Source of the DNA: Chitinophaga sp. Ak27
GTDB lineage: Bacteria; Bacteroidota; Bacteroidia; Chitinophagales; Chitinophagaceae
Direction: 5' to 3'
NCBI RefSeq assembly: GCF_012726295.1
Contig: NZ_JABAOB010000005.1
Coordinates: 372,001 to 436,000, forward strand
Length of the DNA: 64,000 nt
The position numbers and the translations under genes are program-made. Positions 13,773-23,879 of the stretch are shown here, piece by piece. The stretch's first letter is position 1; each line of letters starts with the position of its first letter. The notes under the pieces are model-generated. The model had not been told where the DNA came from, did no database searches, and saw nothing but the letters and a program-made list of their open reading frames with translations.

Positions 13773-16700
13773 ATGGCATTGTTTTTAAAGGTTTCAAATT
13801 CACTGAACAGCTTATCATCCGGACTGGCACAAGACCTGCAGGATGCGGGCAACAGTGTGTTTCAACCTCATTATATTATCACACAAACAGAAGGTATGAA
13901 CAACTGGCTCAAACTCCAGTTGGCAGACCGTTTGGGTATAGCGGCCAATTGCCGCTTCCTCAAGCCCAACGACCTGTTGTACCAGCTGTATGTATTGCTG
14001 GGCGGGCCATATTCTGAAGTACTTTCTCCCCAAAACCTTAGCTGGCTGGTATTTAAGCTGCTGGGGCAGGAGGAGTTTATGGCTAAATTCCCTAAGGTAG
14101 CTGCTTACTATGCCGATCAAAATGGAGAAAGTGACCTGAAACGCATGGCTCTGGCGGAAAAAGTAGCCGACTTATTTGACCAGTACCAGGTATACCGTCC
14201 GGAAATGATCCAGGCATGGACCTATACCAATACCCCTGAACTTGCCAGCGCAGGCTGGCAGCATTGGCTGTGGGTAAAGGTAAAACAGCTCTCGGGCGGC
14301 GCCCTGCCCGACAAAACCATCGTGGGCAACTATATTCTCGACACCTTACACAATACCGGCCATAACAAATCGGCACTCACCAGCCGCATGCCCGTTATTC
14401 ACCTGTTTGGCCTCTCCATTATTACGGCCTATCACGTGAAGATATTGCACGAGCTGTCGTCCTATATCGACGTACATTTCCATATCATCAACCCTGCGCC
14501 AGGCGTATTTTGGTTTGATGACCGTAACGAAAAACAGCTGGCCCGCTGGCGTCAGAAAGGACTCAATGAATTGGATAACAATAAAGCCGGCAATGCCCTC
14601 CTCACCGGCTGGGGCAGGATTATCCAAGATAGCTTCAGCCTCTTCTTTGCCTATGATGCCTTTATTAATGGCTATGAGGAAATTGAATCGGTGGAACCAG
14701 GTACCGATACCCTGCTGCATAAAATCCAGCACGATATCTTTTCCGCGGCAGCGCCTTCCGACCGGCTGCCACTCACCGCGCAGAATATCACAGATGGTTC
14801 AATCACTATCAACGCCTGCTATACCGTTGCCCGGGAAGTGGAAGTATTGTATAATTACCTGGTACACCTGGTGGCCCAGCGGAAAGAAGCATTGTCGCCC
14901 CGTGATATCGTGGTGATGGTCAGCGATATAGATGCCTATGCCCCCTATATCAAGGCGGTATTCAACAATGCTCCTTACACCTTCCGCTACACTATTGCCG
15001 ACGAAAGCTATACCGACAACGACAATATCTTCAATGCCCTGCATGCCATCCTCACCATGAGCGAGGAATCGTTTAAGTCGGAGGCAGTGGTGCAGTTGCT
15101 CGACTTTTCGTATATCCGCAAACGTTTCAACCTTACCGATCCGGTACAGATCCGCCGGATTATAGAAGCGGCCAATATCCGCTTTGGTATCAACGGGCAG
15201 AAAAAGGACGAAACGCATTTTGTAAGCTGGCAGTACGGCATACAACGCATTATGTACGGCATTTGCATGAGCGGAGAAGAAGAATATGGCATGGGGGAAG
15301 ACAGCTTTTTCCCCCTGGATATCACCGAAGGCAGCGATGCGCATGACGTGATCCGGTTCTGCCACTTTGCAGAGGTGCTGATGTCGTCGATCCTCGACAG
15401 GCGGCGTCCCCGTACCATTGTAGAATGGGTGGCCTATACAGAAAGAGTACTGCACAATATGGTATTCGAGCCTGTTGAAGATATAGACGAAGACTATAAC
15501 ACGCTGGTAAAACAACTTACCACCTACAATGCACTCAATGAGTTCATGAGTGAAAAGGTAACTTTTGAGGTGTTTAGCCATAGCTTCCTGGATACCCTTA
15601 CCGGCAGCACCCGCGCTGGGCTTTTCGTAAACGGCGGCATTACTTTCTGCTCGCTCATTCCCATGCGTAGTATTCCCTTTAAGATAGTGGCTTTAATGGG
15701 ATTGAACTACGATAAGTTTCCCCGCCGGGAAAATAAATCCAGCTTTAACCTCATGGAAGAAAACCGGCAGAAAGGCGATCGTAATGTTAAGGAAAATGAT
15801 AAACATCTGTTCCTTGAAACCTTGCTCTCTGCCCGGGAATACCTGTATATCAGCTATCTCGGAAAAAATGCCAAAGACAATGCGGACCTTCCACCTTCGG
15901 CCCTGGTAGATGAGCTGATAGATTATATCGAGGCCGGTACTCCCTCGCCGGAAACCGTGCGGCAACGGCTGGTAACGCTGCAACCACTTCAAAGTTTCAG
16001 TAGAAAGTATGCAGGCACAGACGAACGCCTGTTTTCTTATCTGAGCGCCAAAACAACTGCTGGCAAATCATTTCTCAACGAAAATAAAACCGCCAGCCCT
16101 TTAACCTTCGAAGAAATTACGCTGGATGAGCTGATCAGCTTCTTTAAAAACCCTGTTAGGGCGTATTACAACAAGGTATTGGGCATCCGGTATAACGACA
16201 ACCAGCTGCTGCTCAGCGAAACTGAAATCTTCGACCTGAATAAACTGCAGCAATGGTCGATCAAAAACGAGCTGTTGCCGGTGCCAGTGCCTGTGCAAAG
16301 CACGCTCCAGGGAAGCATGGTCAAAAAAGGGAAACTTCCGTTGCGGAATATGGCCTCAGTGGCCATTCACCGGATGGAAGACCAGGTGGTGCCGGTACGT
16401 AATCTCTACGAAGCCTGTACCCAGGGTGCTACTGAAAGGCGGCTACCCGTTGAAATAATGATAGACGATAGCCTGCTAAAAGGAAATATCCGGGTATTTG
16501 ATCATACTGTTTTACAGATATCCTGGTCGAAGCGGGAAAGCAAATACCTCATAGAGGCTTATCTCCGTTATCTTGCCGCCAGGGCCGCTGGCATCGCTAC
16601 GGACCTGTGCTTTATTTCCGGCACCAAAAAAGAAGATGCATTCCAGGCGGTAGCAATCACCCAGGAGGAGGCCATTCGCCGGCTGACTAACATTATCCGG

Positions 16701-16979
16701 GTATTTAAAACCGGGTTTAACCAGATGGTGGCATTTTACCCTGACCTGGAGATTACCGCCAAAGACTTGCTCACGTTGGATTTGAAAAAATTCACCACAA
16801 AGCTGAGCAGCCTGGTGGAAAGGCAGGAATCGCCCGACCCATACATCGCACAGGCATATGAACAGGGTTTTTTTGATGGAGAAGCGGCGCTTGTCAGCTT
16901 TCTCGATATTTATGAGCTGCTGATAACGCCCCTGGCAATCTTGTTGCCCGCTTATTTTGAAACACCAGATAAACAGTAA
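13773..16979 (+). CDS. recC: RecC, exodeoxyribonuclease V gamma subunit
   Basis: A 1068-residue RecC protein, identified from its position and motifs such as IITQTEGMNNWLKLQLAD near the start (the inactive helicase fold), PVIHLFGLSIITAYHVKILH, TVAREVEVLYNYL, DIVVMVSDIDAYAPYI and ALMGLNYDKFPRRE. RecC lacks helicase and nuclease activity but splits the strands and, in E. coli, recognises Chi. Its stop overlaps the recB start (TAATG at 16977-16981), indicating translational coupling. The Chi sequence for this subunit cannot be read from sequence. Confidence 0.92.
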   Translation: MALFLKVSNSLNSLSSGLAQDLQDAGNSVFQPHYIITQTEGMNNWLKLQLADRLGIAANCRFLKPNDLLYQLYVLLGGPYSEVLSPQNLSWLVFKLLGQEEFMAKFPKVAAYYADQNGESDLKRMALAEKVADLFDQYQVYRPEMIQAWTYTNTPELASAGWQHWLWVKVKQLSGGALPDKTIVGNYILDTLHNTGHNKSALTSRMPVIHLFGLSIITAYHVKILHELSSYIDVHFHIINPAPGVFWFDDRNEKQLARWRQKGLNELDNNKAGNALLTGWGRIIQDSFSLFFAYDAFINGYEEIESVEPGTDTLLHKIQHDIFSAAAPSDRLPLTAQNITDGSITINACYTVAREVEVLYNYLVHLVAQRKEALSPRDIVVMVSDIDAYAPYIKAVFNNAPYTFRYTIADESYTDNDNIFNALHAILTMSEESFKSEAVVQLLDFSYIRKRFNLTDPVQIRRIIEAANIRFGINGQKKDETHFVSWQYGIQRIMYGICMSGEEEYGMGEDSFFPLDITEGSDAHDVIRFCHFAEVLMSSILDRRRPRTIVEWVAYTERVLHNMVFEPVEDIDEDYNTLVKQLTTYNALNEFMSEKVTFEVFSHSFLDTLTGSTRAGLFVNGGITFCSLIPMRSIPFKIVALMGLNYDKFPRRENKSSFNLMEENRQKGDRNVKENDKHLFLETLLSAREYLYISYLGKNAKDNADLPPSALVDELIDYIEAGTPSPETVRQRLVTLQPLQSFSRKYAGTDERLFSYLSAKTTAGKSFLNENKTASPLTFEEITLDELISFFKNPVRAYYNKVLGIRYNDNQLLLSETEIFDLNKLQQWSIKNELLPVPVPVQSTLQGSMVKKGKLPLRNMASVAIHRMEDQVVPVRNLYEACTQGATERRLPVEIMIDDSLLKGNIRVFDHTVLQISWSKRESKYLIEAYLRYLAARAAGIATDLCFISGTKKEDAFQAVAITQEEAIRRLTNIIRVFKTGFNQMVAFYPDLEITAKDLLTLDLKKFTTKLSSLVERQESPDPYIAQAYEQGFFDGEAALVSFLDIYELLITPLAILLPAYFETPDKQ

Positions 16980-19900
16980 TGATCGATAGCAACATATATA
17001 AACCATTCGATGCCATAAAAGCGCCACTGGAAGGCAGCAACCTCATTGAGGCCAGCGCCGGAACGGGTAAAACCTATTCCATTGCCATCCTGGTACTGCG
17101 ACTAATACTGGAACAAAAGCTATCCATCAAAGAGATTCTGATGGTGACCTTCACCCGCGCTGCGGTAGCAGAGCTGGAAGAAAGGATCCGCCTTTTTATT
17201 CGCCAGGCCTATAAAGCCAGCCTAGGTAAAGATATTCCCGACGAAACCATCTTCAACCTGGTACTGGATGTGATTGATCCGGAAGATCCGATCCCCACAC
17301 AACAACTATTACGCGATGCGATCCTGCTGCTCGATGAAACGGCCGTATTAACCATCCACGGCTTTTGCCAGCAAACACTGAATGAGTACGCCTTTGAAAC
17401 CAACCAACTGTTTGGCGCGCAAATGGTGCCCGATCTTACTCCCATCGTAGAAAATGAATTGAATAAATTCTGGCGCAGAAATATTACCACACTTAAAACG
17501 GAGCTGCTGGAAAACATCTGGGATGAAAAGATGAAACCGGACATGCAGCAGGTAATCCAGGAACATCTGAGCGGTAAGAAATATATCGGCTATACAGAAG
17601 ATATTCCCGATACCATCAGCGAAGCGCAGCAGGACAACTGGCTCCAGGAAATAGCACAACAAACAGCGAAAATACAGACTGCTATAGAAGCGCTATACGA
17701 CTGGATTACCGCACATAGTGCGCAACTAGAAACTGCTTGTCTCGCTAACCGGTATACCAAAAAAGATTGGCCGGCGCTGGTAACACAGCCGGAGTTACTG
17801 GTAAAAAAGATCCTGGAAAAAAAAGATGCGAAATATATAGCGGCCGTTTTTCCTGATATACTGGAAGAACTGGACAAGATAGAAGAAATGCGCCACCAGC
17901 TTACCTTGCAGCAACAGGCCATACGCAGGCAGGTCTTTTATACCGCCATCAAAGAAGTGGGAGAGCAGGTACGCCTGTTTAAGGAACGCAGCAACATGAT
18001 GGGTTACGATGACCTGATCAACAATCTCCACACAGCGCTGGTAAAAAATGAAAATCCTGCATTGGCAGCCTCCCTGCAAAATAAGTACAGGGCGGTTTTC
18101 GTAGATGAGTTCCAGGATACCGACCGTGAACAGTTTGAAATATTTAACCAGGCGTTCGGTCAAAACACCATCCTGTTCTACATCGGCGATCCCAAGCAAA
18201 GCATTTATGCCTGGCGTAAAGCCGACATTTTCACCTATTTCAAGGCCCGTAATGGCGTACAGCAGATCTACGACATGGACCAGAATTTCCGCTCTTCAGA
18301 AAACCTGATCCGCGCCATGAATCTCTTTTTTAAACCAACACCTGATTTCGATACCTTCCACTTCGGACAGGAAGCCAATAGCATCGACTATATCCAGGTG
18401 AATAGTCCCGCTAACAACAGCAAAGGCCACCTGTTTAAAGGCCGAGACAAAGAAGTGCCCATAGCAGTCATTACCTGTGAGAAGAAAGAAAGTGTTTGTA
18501 CCGCTGTAGCAGCCCAGGTAGCGCAACTCTTGTTGAACAAAGACTATCACATCACCACCGATAAGGGCACCCGCTCCATCACCCCTTCAGATATCGGCAT
18601 ATTGGTGCGTACCGGTCAGGAAGGGAAAGATATCAAGCACGCACTGGCGAAGCTGGGTATCCCCGCCGTAACGATAGACGAGGCCAGGGTATTGAGAACG
18701 GGAGAAGCGCAACAGCTGCTACACCTGTTGGAAGCCATGGAAACGCCCGACCGGTCATCCATTAACCGTGCCTTGTTGGGATCGTTCACTGGCTATAACG
18801 CCCATACCATCCTGAAGCTGGACGATGAAATTATGCTGGACCTGTTTGCCAAATACCGTACCCTCTGGCAACGCGACGGCGCCTACACCGCCCTCATGGA
18901 GTTCATCTCCGATTTCAGTGTACGTCATGTATTACTGGATGGGGCTGTAGAAAACGGCGAACGCATTATCACTAACCTTTACCAGTTGTCGGAACTGGTA
19001 CACCAGGTACAGAGCCGCAAGAACCTGTCGATGCGTGACCTCATTTCCTGGCTCAAACGCGGTATAGATGGTATGACCACCGATGGCGACGAGTACGCAC
19101 AGCGCGTGGAAAGCGATGAGGAAGCCGTCAATATTGTCACCATCCATAAAAGTAAAGGCCTGGAATACAAGATCGTGATGGCGCCTTTCCTGGATTTTGT
19201 AGAACAACAAAACATAGAGCTGGTCAGCTTCCGCGACCCGGTAACCGGCGACTACTTAAGCACGCAGCGTTCCCGTCTCTCCGAAGAACAACTGGCGGCT
19301 TACCAGCAACAACAAGAGCAGGAAAATCGCCGCCTCATTTACGTAGCCATTACCCGCGCGGTGTACAAGTGTTACCTGTTTAAAAATAGCTACGCCAGGT
19401 TCAACGATTCTTCCCTGGCTATCTTCCTGAAAGAGCTAAAAAAAATCAGCCCGGAGCAGGCGGTCATTCCAGGCATTACTACCGTGCTGGATACCAGCTT
19501 GATTGACCTAAACGCCCCTGTGCCGACAGCCCCGGAAGAAAATTATCGCCAGCAAATTACCAAAGGTCAGCTGGCAGTGAACCGCACTTCGGTCAGCTTT
19601 CGCCTGCTGGAACAAAACTGGCGCAAAATGAGTTATACCATGCTGGCGGCCAAAGCAGAGCATCGGCCCCGGATAAGGTCTTTTCAGCAAACCGATCCTT
19701 ACGATAACTTCATTTTTACCACCCTTCGCCGGGGTGCTAAAACAGGAAACCTGCTGCACTTCATTTTTGAAAGTATCAATTTCGCGGATAGCAGCAAATG
19801 GGAATACTGGCTGGAAGAGGCCATCCGCCGATTTGTACCGGGTCATAGAGAACTATACCTCGAACGGTTACACGAAATGCTACAGCATGTAATGTACAGC

Positions 19901-20428
19901 ACCATCCAGGTAGGAGGCACCAGCTTCCAGCTGGCTTCCGTTGGGCGAAATCAACGCCTCGCAGAATTTGAATTCGATTTCCCGGTGCCTGTATTCCAAT
20001 CCAACCTACTCAACCAGCTTTCGGACGATGAGGTGAGCGTAAGCATCCGGCGCTTTTCGGAATATAGCAGCCAGGAGCTGGAAGGCATTATGAACGGGAA
20101 AATTGACCTGTTCTTTGAACACGGCGGTAAGTATTATATTCTCGACTGGAAGTCGAACTACCTGGGCAACAGCATTGCGGACTATGATGCCACAGGTCTG
20201 GCAGCAGCCATGAATGAAAATAATTATCACCTGCAATACTTTATTTATACCGTGGCCGTGAAGAAATACCTGGAAAGCCGTTTACCTAATTTTGACTATC
20301 ATAGCCAGTTTGGCGGGATTATCTATTGTTTTGTACGGGGCGTAAGGAATAATGCGGGGTATGGGTTCTATACCACCAAGCCTGCACTCAACAAAATACA
20401 GCGACTGGAAAGATTATTAACAAAATAA
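16979..20428 (+). CDS. recB: RecB, exodeoxyribonuclease V beta subunit (helicase-nuclease)
   Basis: At 1149 residues it has a complete UvrD-like helicase (Walker A ASAGTGKT at 25-32; VDEFQDTDREQFEIF; GDPKQSIYAWRKADIFTY; VTIHKSKGLEYKIVMAPF; YVAITRA) and a C-terminal RecB nuclease domain with GKIDLFFEHGGKYYILDWKS, which retains the catalytic aspartates and lysine. RecB drives 3'-5' unwinding, cuts both strands and loads RecA. It is last in the operon; the following hairpin separates it from the convergent GH76 gene. Confidence 0.95.
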   Translation: MIDSNIYKPFDAIKAPLEGSNLIEASAGTGKTYSIAILVLRLILEQKLSIKEILMVTFTRAAVAELEERIRLFIRQAYKASLGKDIPDETIFNLVLDVIDPEDPIPTQQLLRDAILLLDETAVLTIHGFCQQTLNEYAFETNQLFGAQMVPDLTPIVENELNKFWRRNITTLKTELLENIWDEKMKPDMQQVIQEHLSGKKYIGYTEDIPDTISEAQQDNWLQEIAQQTAKIQTAIEALYDWITAHSAQLETACLANRYTKKDWPALVTQPELLVKKILEKKDAKYIAAVFPDILEELDKIEEMRHQLTLQQQAIRRQVFYTAIKEVGEQVRLFKERSNMMGYDDLINNLHTALVKNENPALAASLQNKYRAVFVDEFQDTDREQFEIFNQAFGQNTILFYIGDPKQSIYAWRKADIFTYFKARNGVQQIYDMDQNFRSSENLIRAMNLFFKPTPDFDTFHFGQEANSIDYIQVNSPANNSKGHLFKGRDKEVPIAVITCEKKESVCTAVAAQVAQLLLNKDYHITTDKGTRSITPSDIGILVRTGQEGKDIKHALAKLGIPAVTIDEARVLRTGEAQQLLHLLEAMETPDRSSINRALLGSFTGYNAHTILKLDDEIMLDLFAKYRTLWQRDGAYTALMEFISDFSVRHVLLDGAVENGERIITNLYQLSELVHQVQSRKNLSMRDLISWLKRGIDGMTTDGDEYAQRVESDEEAVNIVTIHKSKGLEYKIVMAPFLDFVEQQNIELVSFRDPVTGDYLSTQRSRLSEEQLAAYQQQQEQENRRLIYVAITRAVYKCYLFKNSYARFNDSSLAIFLKELKKISPEQAVIPGITTVLDTSLIDLNAPVPTAPEENYRQQITKGQLAVNRTSVSFRLLEQNWRKMSYTMLAAKAEHRPRIRSFQQTDPYDNFIFTTLRRGAKTGNLLHFIFESINFADSSKWEYWLEEAIRRFVPGHRELYLERLHEMLQHVMYSTIQVGGTSFQLASVGRNQRLAEFEFDFPVPVFQSNLLNQLSDDEVSVSIRRFSEYSSQELEGIMNGKIDLFFEHGGKYYILDWKSNYLGNSIADYDATGLAAAMNENNYHLQYFIYTVAVKKYLESRLPNFDYHSQFGGIIYCFVRGVRNNAGYGFYTTKPALNKIQRLERLLTK

Positions 20429-20456
20429 ACCGGCAGCAGCATTAACTGCCGCCGGT
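20429..20456. terminator. Hairpin between recB and the GH76 gene
   Basis: ACCGGC-a-GCAG (20429-20439) pairs with CTGC-c-GCCGGT (20446-20456). The minus-strand side is followed by a T-rich tract (TTTATTTTGTT), so it mainly terminates the GH76 gene; on the plus side there is no T-run. Confidence 0.5.
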
Positions 20457-20463
20457 TGGATGC

Positions 20464-21630
20464 TTAAAATAGCCATACGCCATTCATCATGGCAATACCA
20501 CAGGTAGTTTCAAAGGAGTTCACATAGTTATCCGGCGTCCGATGCCACCACTGCCCCCACATCAGGCCGTTGGAGTTGCGATAGTTCCAGGCTTCAGCAG
20601 CATTATAGTTAAGCCACGAAGCATAGGTGCCCTGGTAGCCCTGGTCATGCACAAACTTGCAGGCCCAGCGCGCAAAAATGGCTTTAAATCCCTGGCAGTC
20701 GTCGTTGTCGTATTCGTCTGGCAATAAGCCTTGCGCGTTACACATACTGTTTTTCGTATAGTCCATCGCTTTAGCTCCCATAGCTTTATAATTATTGGAG
20801 GGGTAAACGCCTTGCAGCATATTGCACGCGCCAATGAAAGTTCCCTGGGTATAGGTACGGGCGCCTTCTGTAATGGTGCCTCCGGCATTAATAGCTCCTT
20901 TCACTTCGCCGGTACCGGATACGTATAATTTGCTCACCATCCAGTCCACAATCAGTTTGGCTTTATCGCGATAACCGGCATCGCCGGTAGCCTGGTACAG
21001 GTACATCGCGCAAATAGCTGCGGGAGCGTTCACACAGGCGTTCTTGGTATTATTGGCGGTAGTCCACCACAACCCGCCTCCCAGGCTGGTATCCCAGGCG
21101 CGGGCCCATACCATATCAAAATTGTTTTTTGCCATATCCTTCATCCCGCCATCATTGGTAATCTGGAAAGCCCGGATACACATCAGGGCGCCCCAGATCA
21201 CATCGTCGTTATAGATATTGGAAGACCACAGCAGTCCATAGGCATCTCTCATACCGTTATAGAGGTATACCATTTTGTTTTTAAGGTCTGTGTCGTTGCT
21301 AATTGTATAGGCGTCGATGAGCGTTTCGATAGCCTCCGCCTGGCGCCAGAAATCCATGCGGCCACTTTGCGTTACATCTGAATAGTAATAGGCCTTGTAG
21401 GATGGGCCATAGGTGCCATACTGGTGATAAAATGCATTATTGTAGCACTGCATGGCCAGCAGTGCCTCCGATTTTACCGGTTGTACGGAGTTGATCGTTA
21501 CCGTGCCGGTGGTTTTAGTACTGAGGGAACTGCTGTCTTTCAGCGTCATTTCTTTTTTCTGGCATCCGGAAATAGTCAATGCCAGCAATAGGGCCGCCAT
21601 ACATTTGTTGCGGGAATGTGGAATTTTCAT
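20464..21630 (-). CDS. GH76 family alpha-1,6-mannanase, surface or periplasmic lipoprotein
   Basis: From the ATG at 21630 the 388-residue protein starts with a lipoprotein signal peptide (LLLALTISGC, cysteine at ~23). The mature part is an alpha/alpha-barrel with repeated W/Y-rich helices. The GH76 catalytic pair of aspartates is in SSNIYNDDVIWGALMCIRAF, and GGGLWWTT and YTQGTFIGACNMLQG are further family landmarks. GH76 enzymes cut the alpha-1,6 backbone of fungal mannan. Upstream-frame residues before 21630 come from a longer open frame and are not part of the signal peptide. The gene is monocistronic; the GH92 gene at the left edge may serve the same substrate. Confidence 0.87.
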   Translation of the reverse strand: MKIPHSRNKCMAALLLALTISGCQKKEMTLKDSSSLSTKTTGTVTINSVQPVKSEALLAMQCYNNAFYHQYGTYGPSYKAYYYSDVTQSGRMDFWRQAEAIETLIDAYTISNDTDLKNKMVYLYNGMRDAYGLLWSSNIYNDDVIWGALMCIRAFQITNDGGMKDMAKNNFDMVWARAWDTSLGGGLWWTTANNTKNACVNAPAAICAMYLYQATGDAGYRDKAKLIVDWMVSKLYVSGTGEVKGAINAGGTITEGARTYTQGTFIGACNMLQGVYPSNNYKAMGAKAMDYTKNSMCNAQGLLPDEYDNDDCQGFKAIFARWACKFVHDQGYQGTYASWLNYNAAEAWNYRNSNGLMWGQWWHRTPDNYVNSFETTCGIAMMNGVWLF

Positions 21631-21797
21631 GTTTTTGCTGTTTTTGTAGAATAAAGAGATCAGGTTGAAACAGGGCCAGTCAATACGAAAGCCATTGCCC
21701 GTCGGTACAGGCAATATGCGTATACAATGGAACCGGGTTTACACAGGTATCCATTAAGTCAGGACAGGTTTAGGAGGAGGAATTACTTACAGGGAAA

Positions 21798-21842
21798 GAA
21801 AAAAATTAAAAAGCCCCCAAAAGCAACGAACTTTTGGGGGCT
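21798..21842 (-). terminator. Rho-independent terminator after tmk
   Basis: A perfect 12-bp stem, AGCCCCCAAAAG (21812-21823) with CTTTTGGGGGCT (21831-21842), is followed on the minus strand by TTTTTAATTTTTTT. Confidence 0.9.
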
Positions 21843-21860
21843 ATCTATCGTATAAATCTA

Positions 21861-22559
21861 TTACAGCTGTAACTGACCATTCACCAGCTGTACAATTTCT
21901 GCATGAATATCTTCTACGGACTTCATCTGGCCGGTATCGTTAGCACAGTGAATGCTGTTGATAGTATGATCTATTGCAAGCATAGCTTCGTATTCTTTCT
22001 TTACAGCCTGCTGCAGGGAGGAGTCCTTCTCATGGATGTCATCTTTTCCCTGGAGATATTCCCGGCTTTCATTAGCCCTTCTTTTAGACAATGCTGCTTC
22101 TACAAAAGAAAAGGGAACGTCCAGGTATATTGAAAACTGTGGTTGAGGGATTTGGTTGTACTCGTATTCAAACTCCAGGATCCATTTTCTCAGGTAGGCC
22201 TTTTCATCGTCGGTATGAAGTTTGGCGCATTGGAAAGCAATGTTGGATAGCACGTACCGGTCTACCAACACAAAGTAGCCATCACGGAGCCATTCATTGA
22301 TCGTAGCAGCAAATGCTTTACGGTCTTCCGCAAACAAGAGCGCTACCAGCTGGGGATGTACCTGTTTAACATCTCCAAATTCACCGCGTAAAAACTTAGC
22401 AATAAGCTCACCAAAAACACCCTGACTACTTCTGGGAAAGTGAACGAATTTTGTTTTCTGATTTTTAGATTCCAGGTATTCTGTTAAACGCTCTATCTGT
22501 GTTGATTTTCCAGCGCCATCTAAACCTTCGACCGCTATAAACTTATTGCTTTCTTTCAT
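21861..22559 (-). CDS. tmk: Thymidylate kinase
   Basis: A 232-residue dTMP kinase. The P-loop is GLDGAGKS at 12-19, the DR motif is in FVLVDRYVLSNIAFQ, and the substrate-binding helix includes FVHFPRSSQGVFGELIAKFL. It phosphorylates dTMP to dTDP for DNA synthesis. It is longer than typical bacterial Tmk (~210) owing to an acidic C-terminal tail. Clear terminator downstream; the glycosyltransferase gene at 22621 ends 62 bp upstream on the same strand. Confidence 0.9.
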   Translation of the reverse strand: MKESNKFIAVEGLDGAGKSTQIERLTEYLESKNQKTKFVHFPRSSQGVFGELIAKFLRGEFGDVKQVHPQLVALLFAEDRKAFAATINEWLRDGYFVLVDRYVLSNIAFQCAKLHTDDEKAYLRKWILEFEYEYNQIPQPQFSIYLDVPFSFVEAALSKRRANESREYLQGKDDIHEKDSSLQQAVKKEYEAMLAIDHTINSIHCANDTGQMKSVEDIHAEIVQLVNGQLQL

Positions 22560-22620
22560 TATAAAACCTGAGTTAAGGAACTCCGCGAAGTTAGTAAAGT
22601 TTGGAGCAAATCCAAATCGC

Positions 22621-23772
22621 TTACCAGGCCGTAGAATTCTCAGATAGCGCGCTTATCGCTCCGAGGTGTATAGCGGTATTCCCGAAATTCTTATAAATGA
22701 TCCCCTCGCCAAAACCGGATTCATTGACGGGGCTTCTTTTGCTTTTGTTATCTGAAAATATCCTTTTACCCATATAGATGGCCCTTTTCAGAAGAAAGTT
22801 CTGGCGCTGCAAATCAGCTTTGATCCGATGAAAATGGTGTTGATTATCTGACACCAGGTGGTCGGGAGTTTGGTAAGTTAGGGTCTGGAAAGGCTTCCCG
22901 GTTTCCCGGTAAAGTAGTAGCTGTTGGTCATCCTGATGATATAGCCCTGTTTCCCTTTTCCTGGGATGCAGCATAGAGTGTTTCAGATCATTGTCTGTCA
23001 GGGAGTCGCTGGCAACGAGAAATTTTTCAAAGATATTATTTTCCTGGAGATAGATAATCTCCGCCATCTGCTCTCCAATACAAGCCATGAACAAGTCTTT
23101 CCCGCTCTTTCCAGATAAGCTGTCGGCAATACGCAGACTATTATCATGGGTAATTGCGTGTAAAAAACGTTCTTCTTTAATAGTGGCTCTCTTGCGTCCT
23201 ATGGCTTCCAGCCGGCTTTTGAGATCCTGGTCTTCAAATCCGTATTCCACCACCTTTTCGTCATAGCCTCTCAGTTGATGGAAGTCTTCTTTTCTTACAC
23301 ATATCCGGCCTTGTACATCCCACCATTTTCTATCAGTGGCAATACGTGGTGGCGCCATAAATATTTCCTCTTCCCGGTTAAACTGCTCATTCACATAAGC
23401 TGCAAAACCGGCACCGGTATAATTATCTGCATCAATACCACATAAAATATCGCCAGAGCCCAGCCTGAACGCCATGTTTTTGGAATGGCTCATATGAAAA
23501 AACAGGGGAGTGGTAGTCCGGTAGTAGCTTACGAGTCCAGCATCGATGTAAGATGACAATGCTGTTTGTGCCCATTCATACATATCATCCCTGGAGCCGT
23601 AGTCGAGCAAAATGAATTCAATGTTTCCGTACTCCATGTTATCCTGGATGTTACGGATAAAGGTTTCCTTAAGATGTATAGTCCTGTTCATACATACTGT
23701 ACAGAAGGATATCCTGTGTTGCATTCCGTGTTTTTCTTTAATGGTGGAAGAATCGGATACTATAACAACCAT
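22621..23772 (-). CDS. GT2-type glycosyltransferase with galactosyltransferase C-terminal motif
   Basis: A 383-residue GT-A glycosyltransferase without membrane segments. It has an N-terminal nucleotide-sugar fold (ISFCTVCMNRTIHLKETF, EFILLDYGSRDDM), a DxD-like GIDADNYTG near residue 130, and the acceptor-side motif GYDEKVVEYGFEDQDLKSRL typical of the galactosyltransferase C-terminal (GT7/GT27) domain. The C-terminal ~130 residues are unassigned. The internal ATG at 23724 (MQHRISFCTV) matches the usual family start better than the annotated ATG at 23772. There is no polysaccharide cluster around it, so the acceptor is unknown. Confidence 0.78.
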   Translation of the reverse strand: MVVIVSDSSTIKEKHGMQHRISFCTVCMNRTIHLKETFIRNIQDNMEYGNIEFILLDYGSRDDMYEWAQTALSSYIDAGLVSYYRTTTPLFFHMSHSKNMAFRLGSGDILCGIDADNYTGAGFAAYVNEQFNREEEIFMAPPRIATDRKWWDVQGRICVRKEDFHQLRGYDEKVVEYGFEDQDLKSRLEAIGRKRATIKEERFLHAITHDNSLRIADSLSGKSGKDLFMACIGEQMAEIIYLQENNIFEKFLVASDSLTDNDLKHSMLHPRKRETGLYHQDDQQLLLYRETGKPFQTLTYQTPDHLVSDNQHHFHRIKADLQRQNFLLKRAIYMGKRIFSDNKSKRSPVNESGFGEGIIYKNFGNTAIHLGAISALSENSTAW

Positions 23773-23838
23773 AGCAGTATAATGTTCATTTTATTATTCT
23801 TTTTATCAGCTAAACGGTAGTGGCTGGTTTAAAAACAA

Positions 23839-23879
23839 TATATCCCGGCAAGGCGCCTATAGCGCCTCACCGGGATATA
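23839..23879 (-). terminator. Large nested hairpin, probable terminator of the AraC/SDR unit
   Basis: TATATCCCGG (23839-23848) pairs with CCGGGATATA (23870-23879), enclosing a second perfect stem GGCGC/GCGCC (23852-23866). On the minus strand it is followed by TTGTTTTTAA. Confidence 0.55.
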
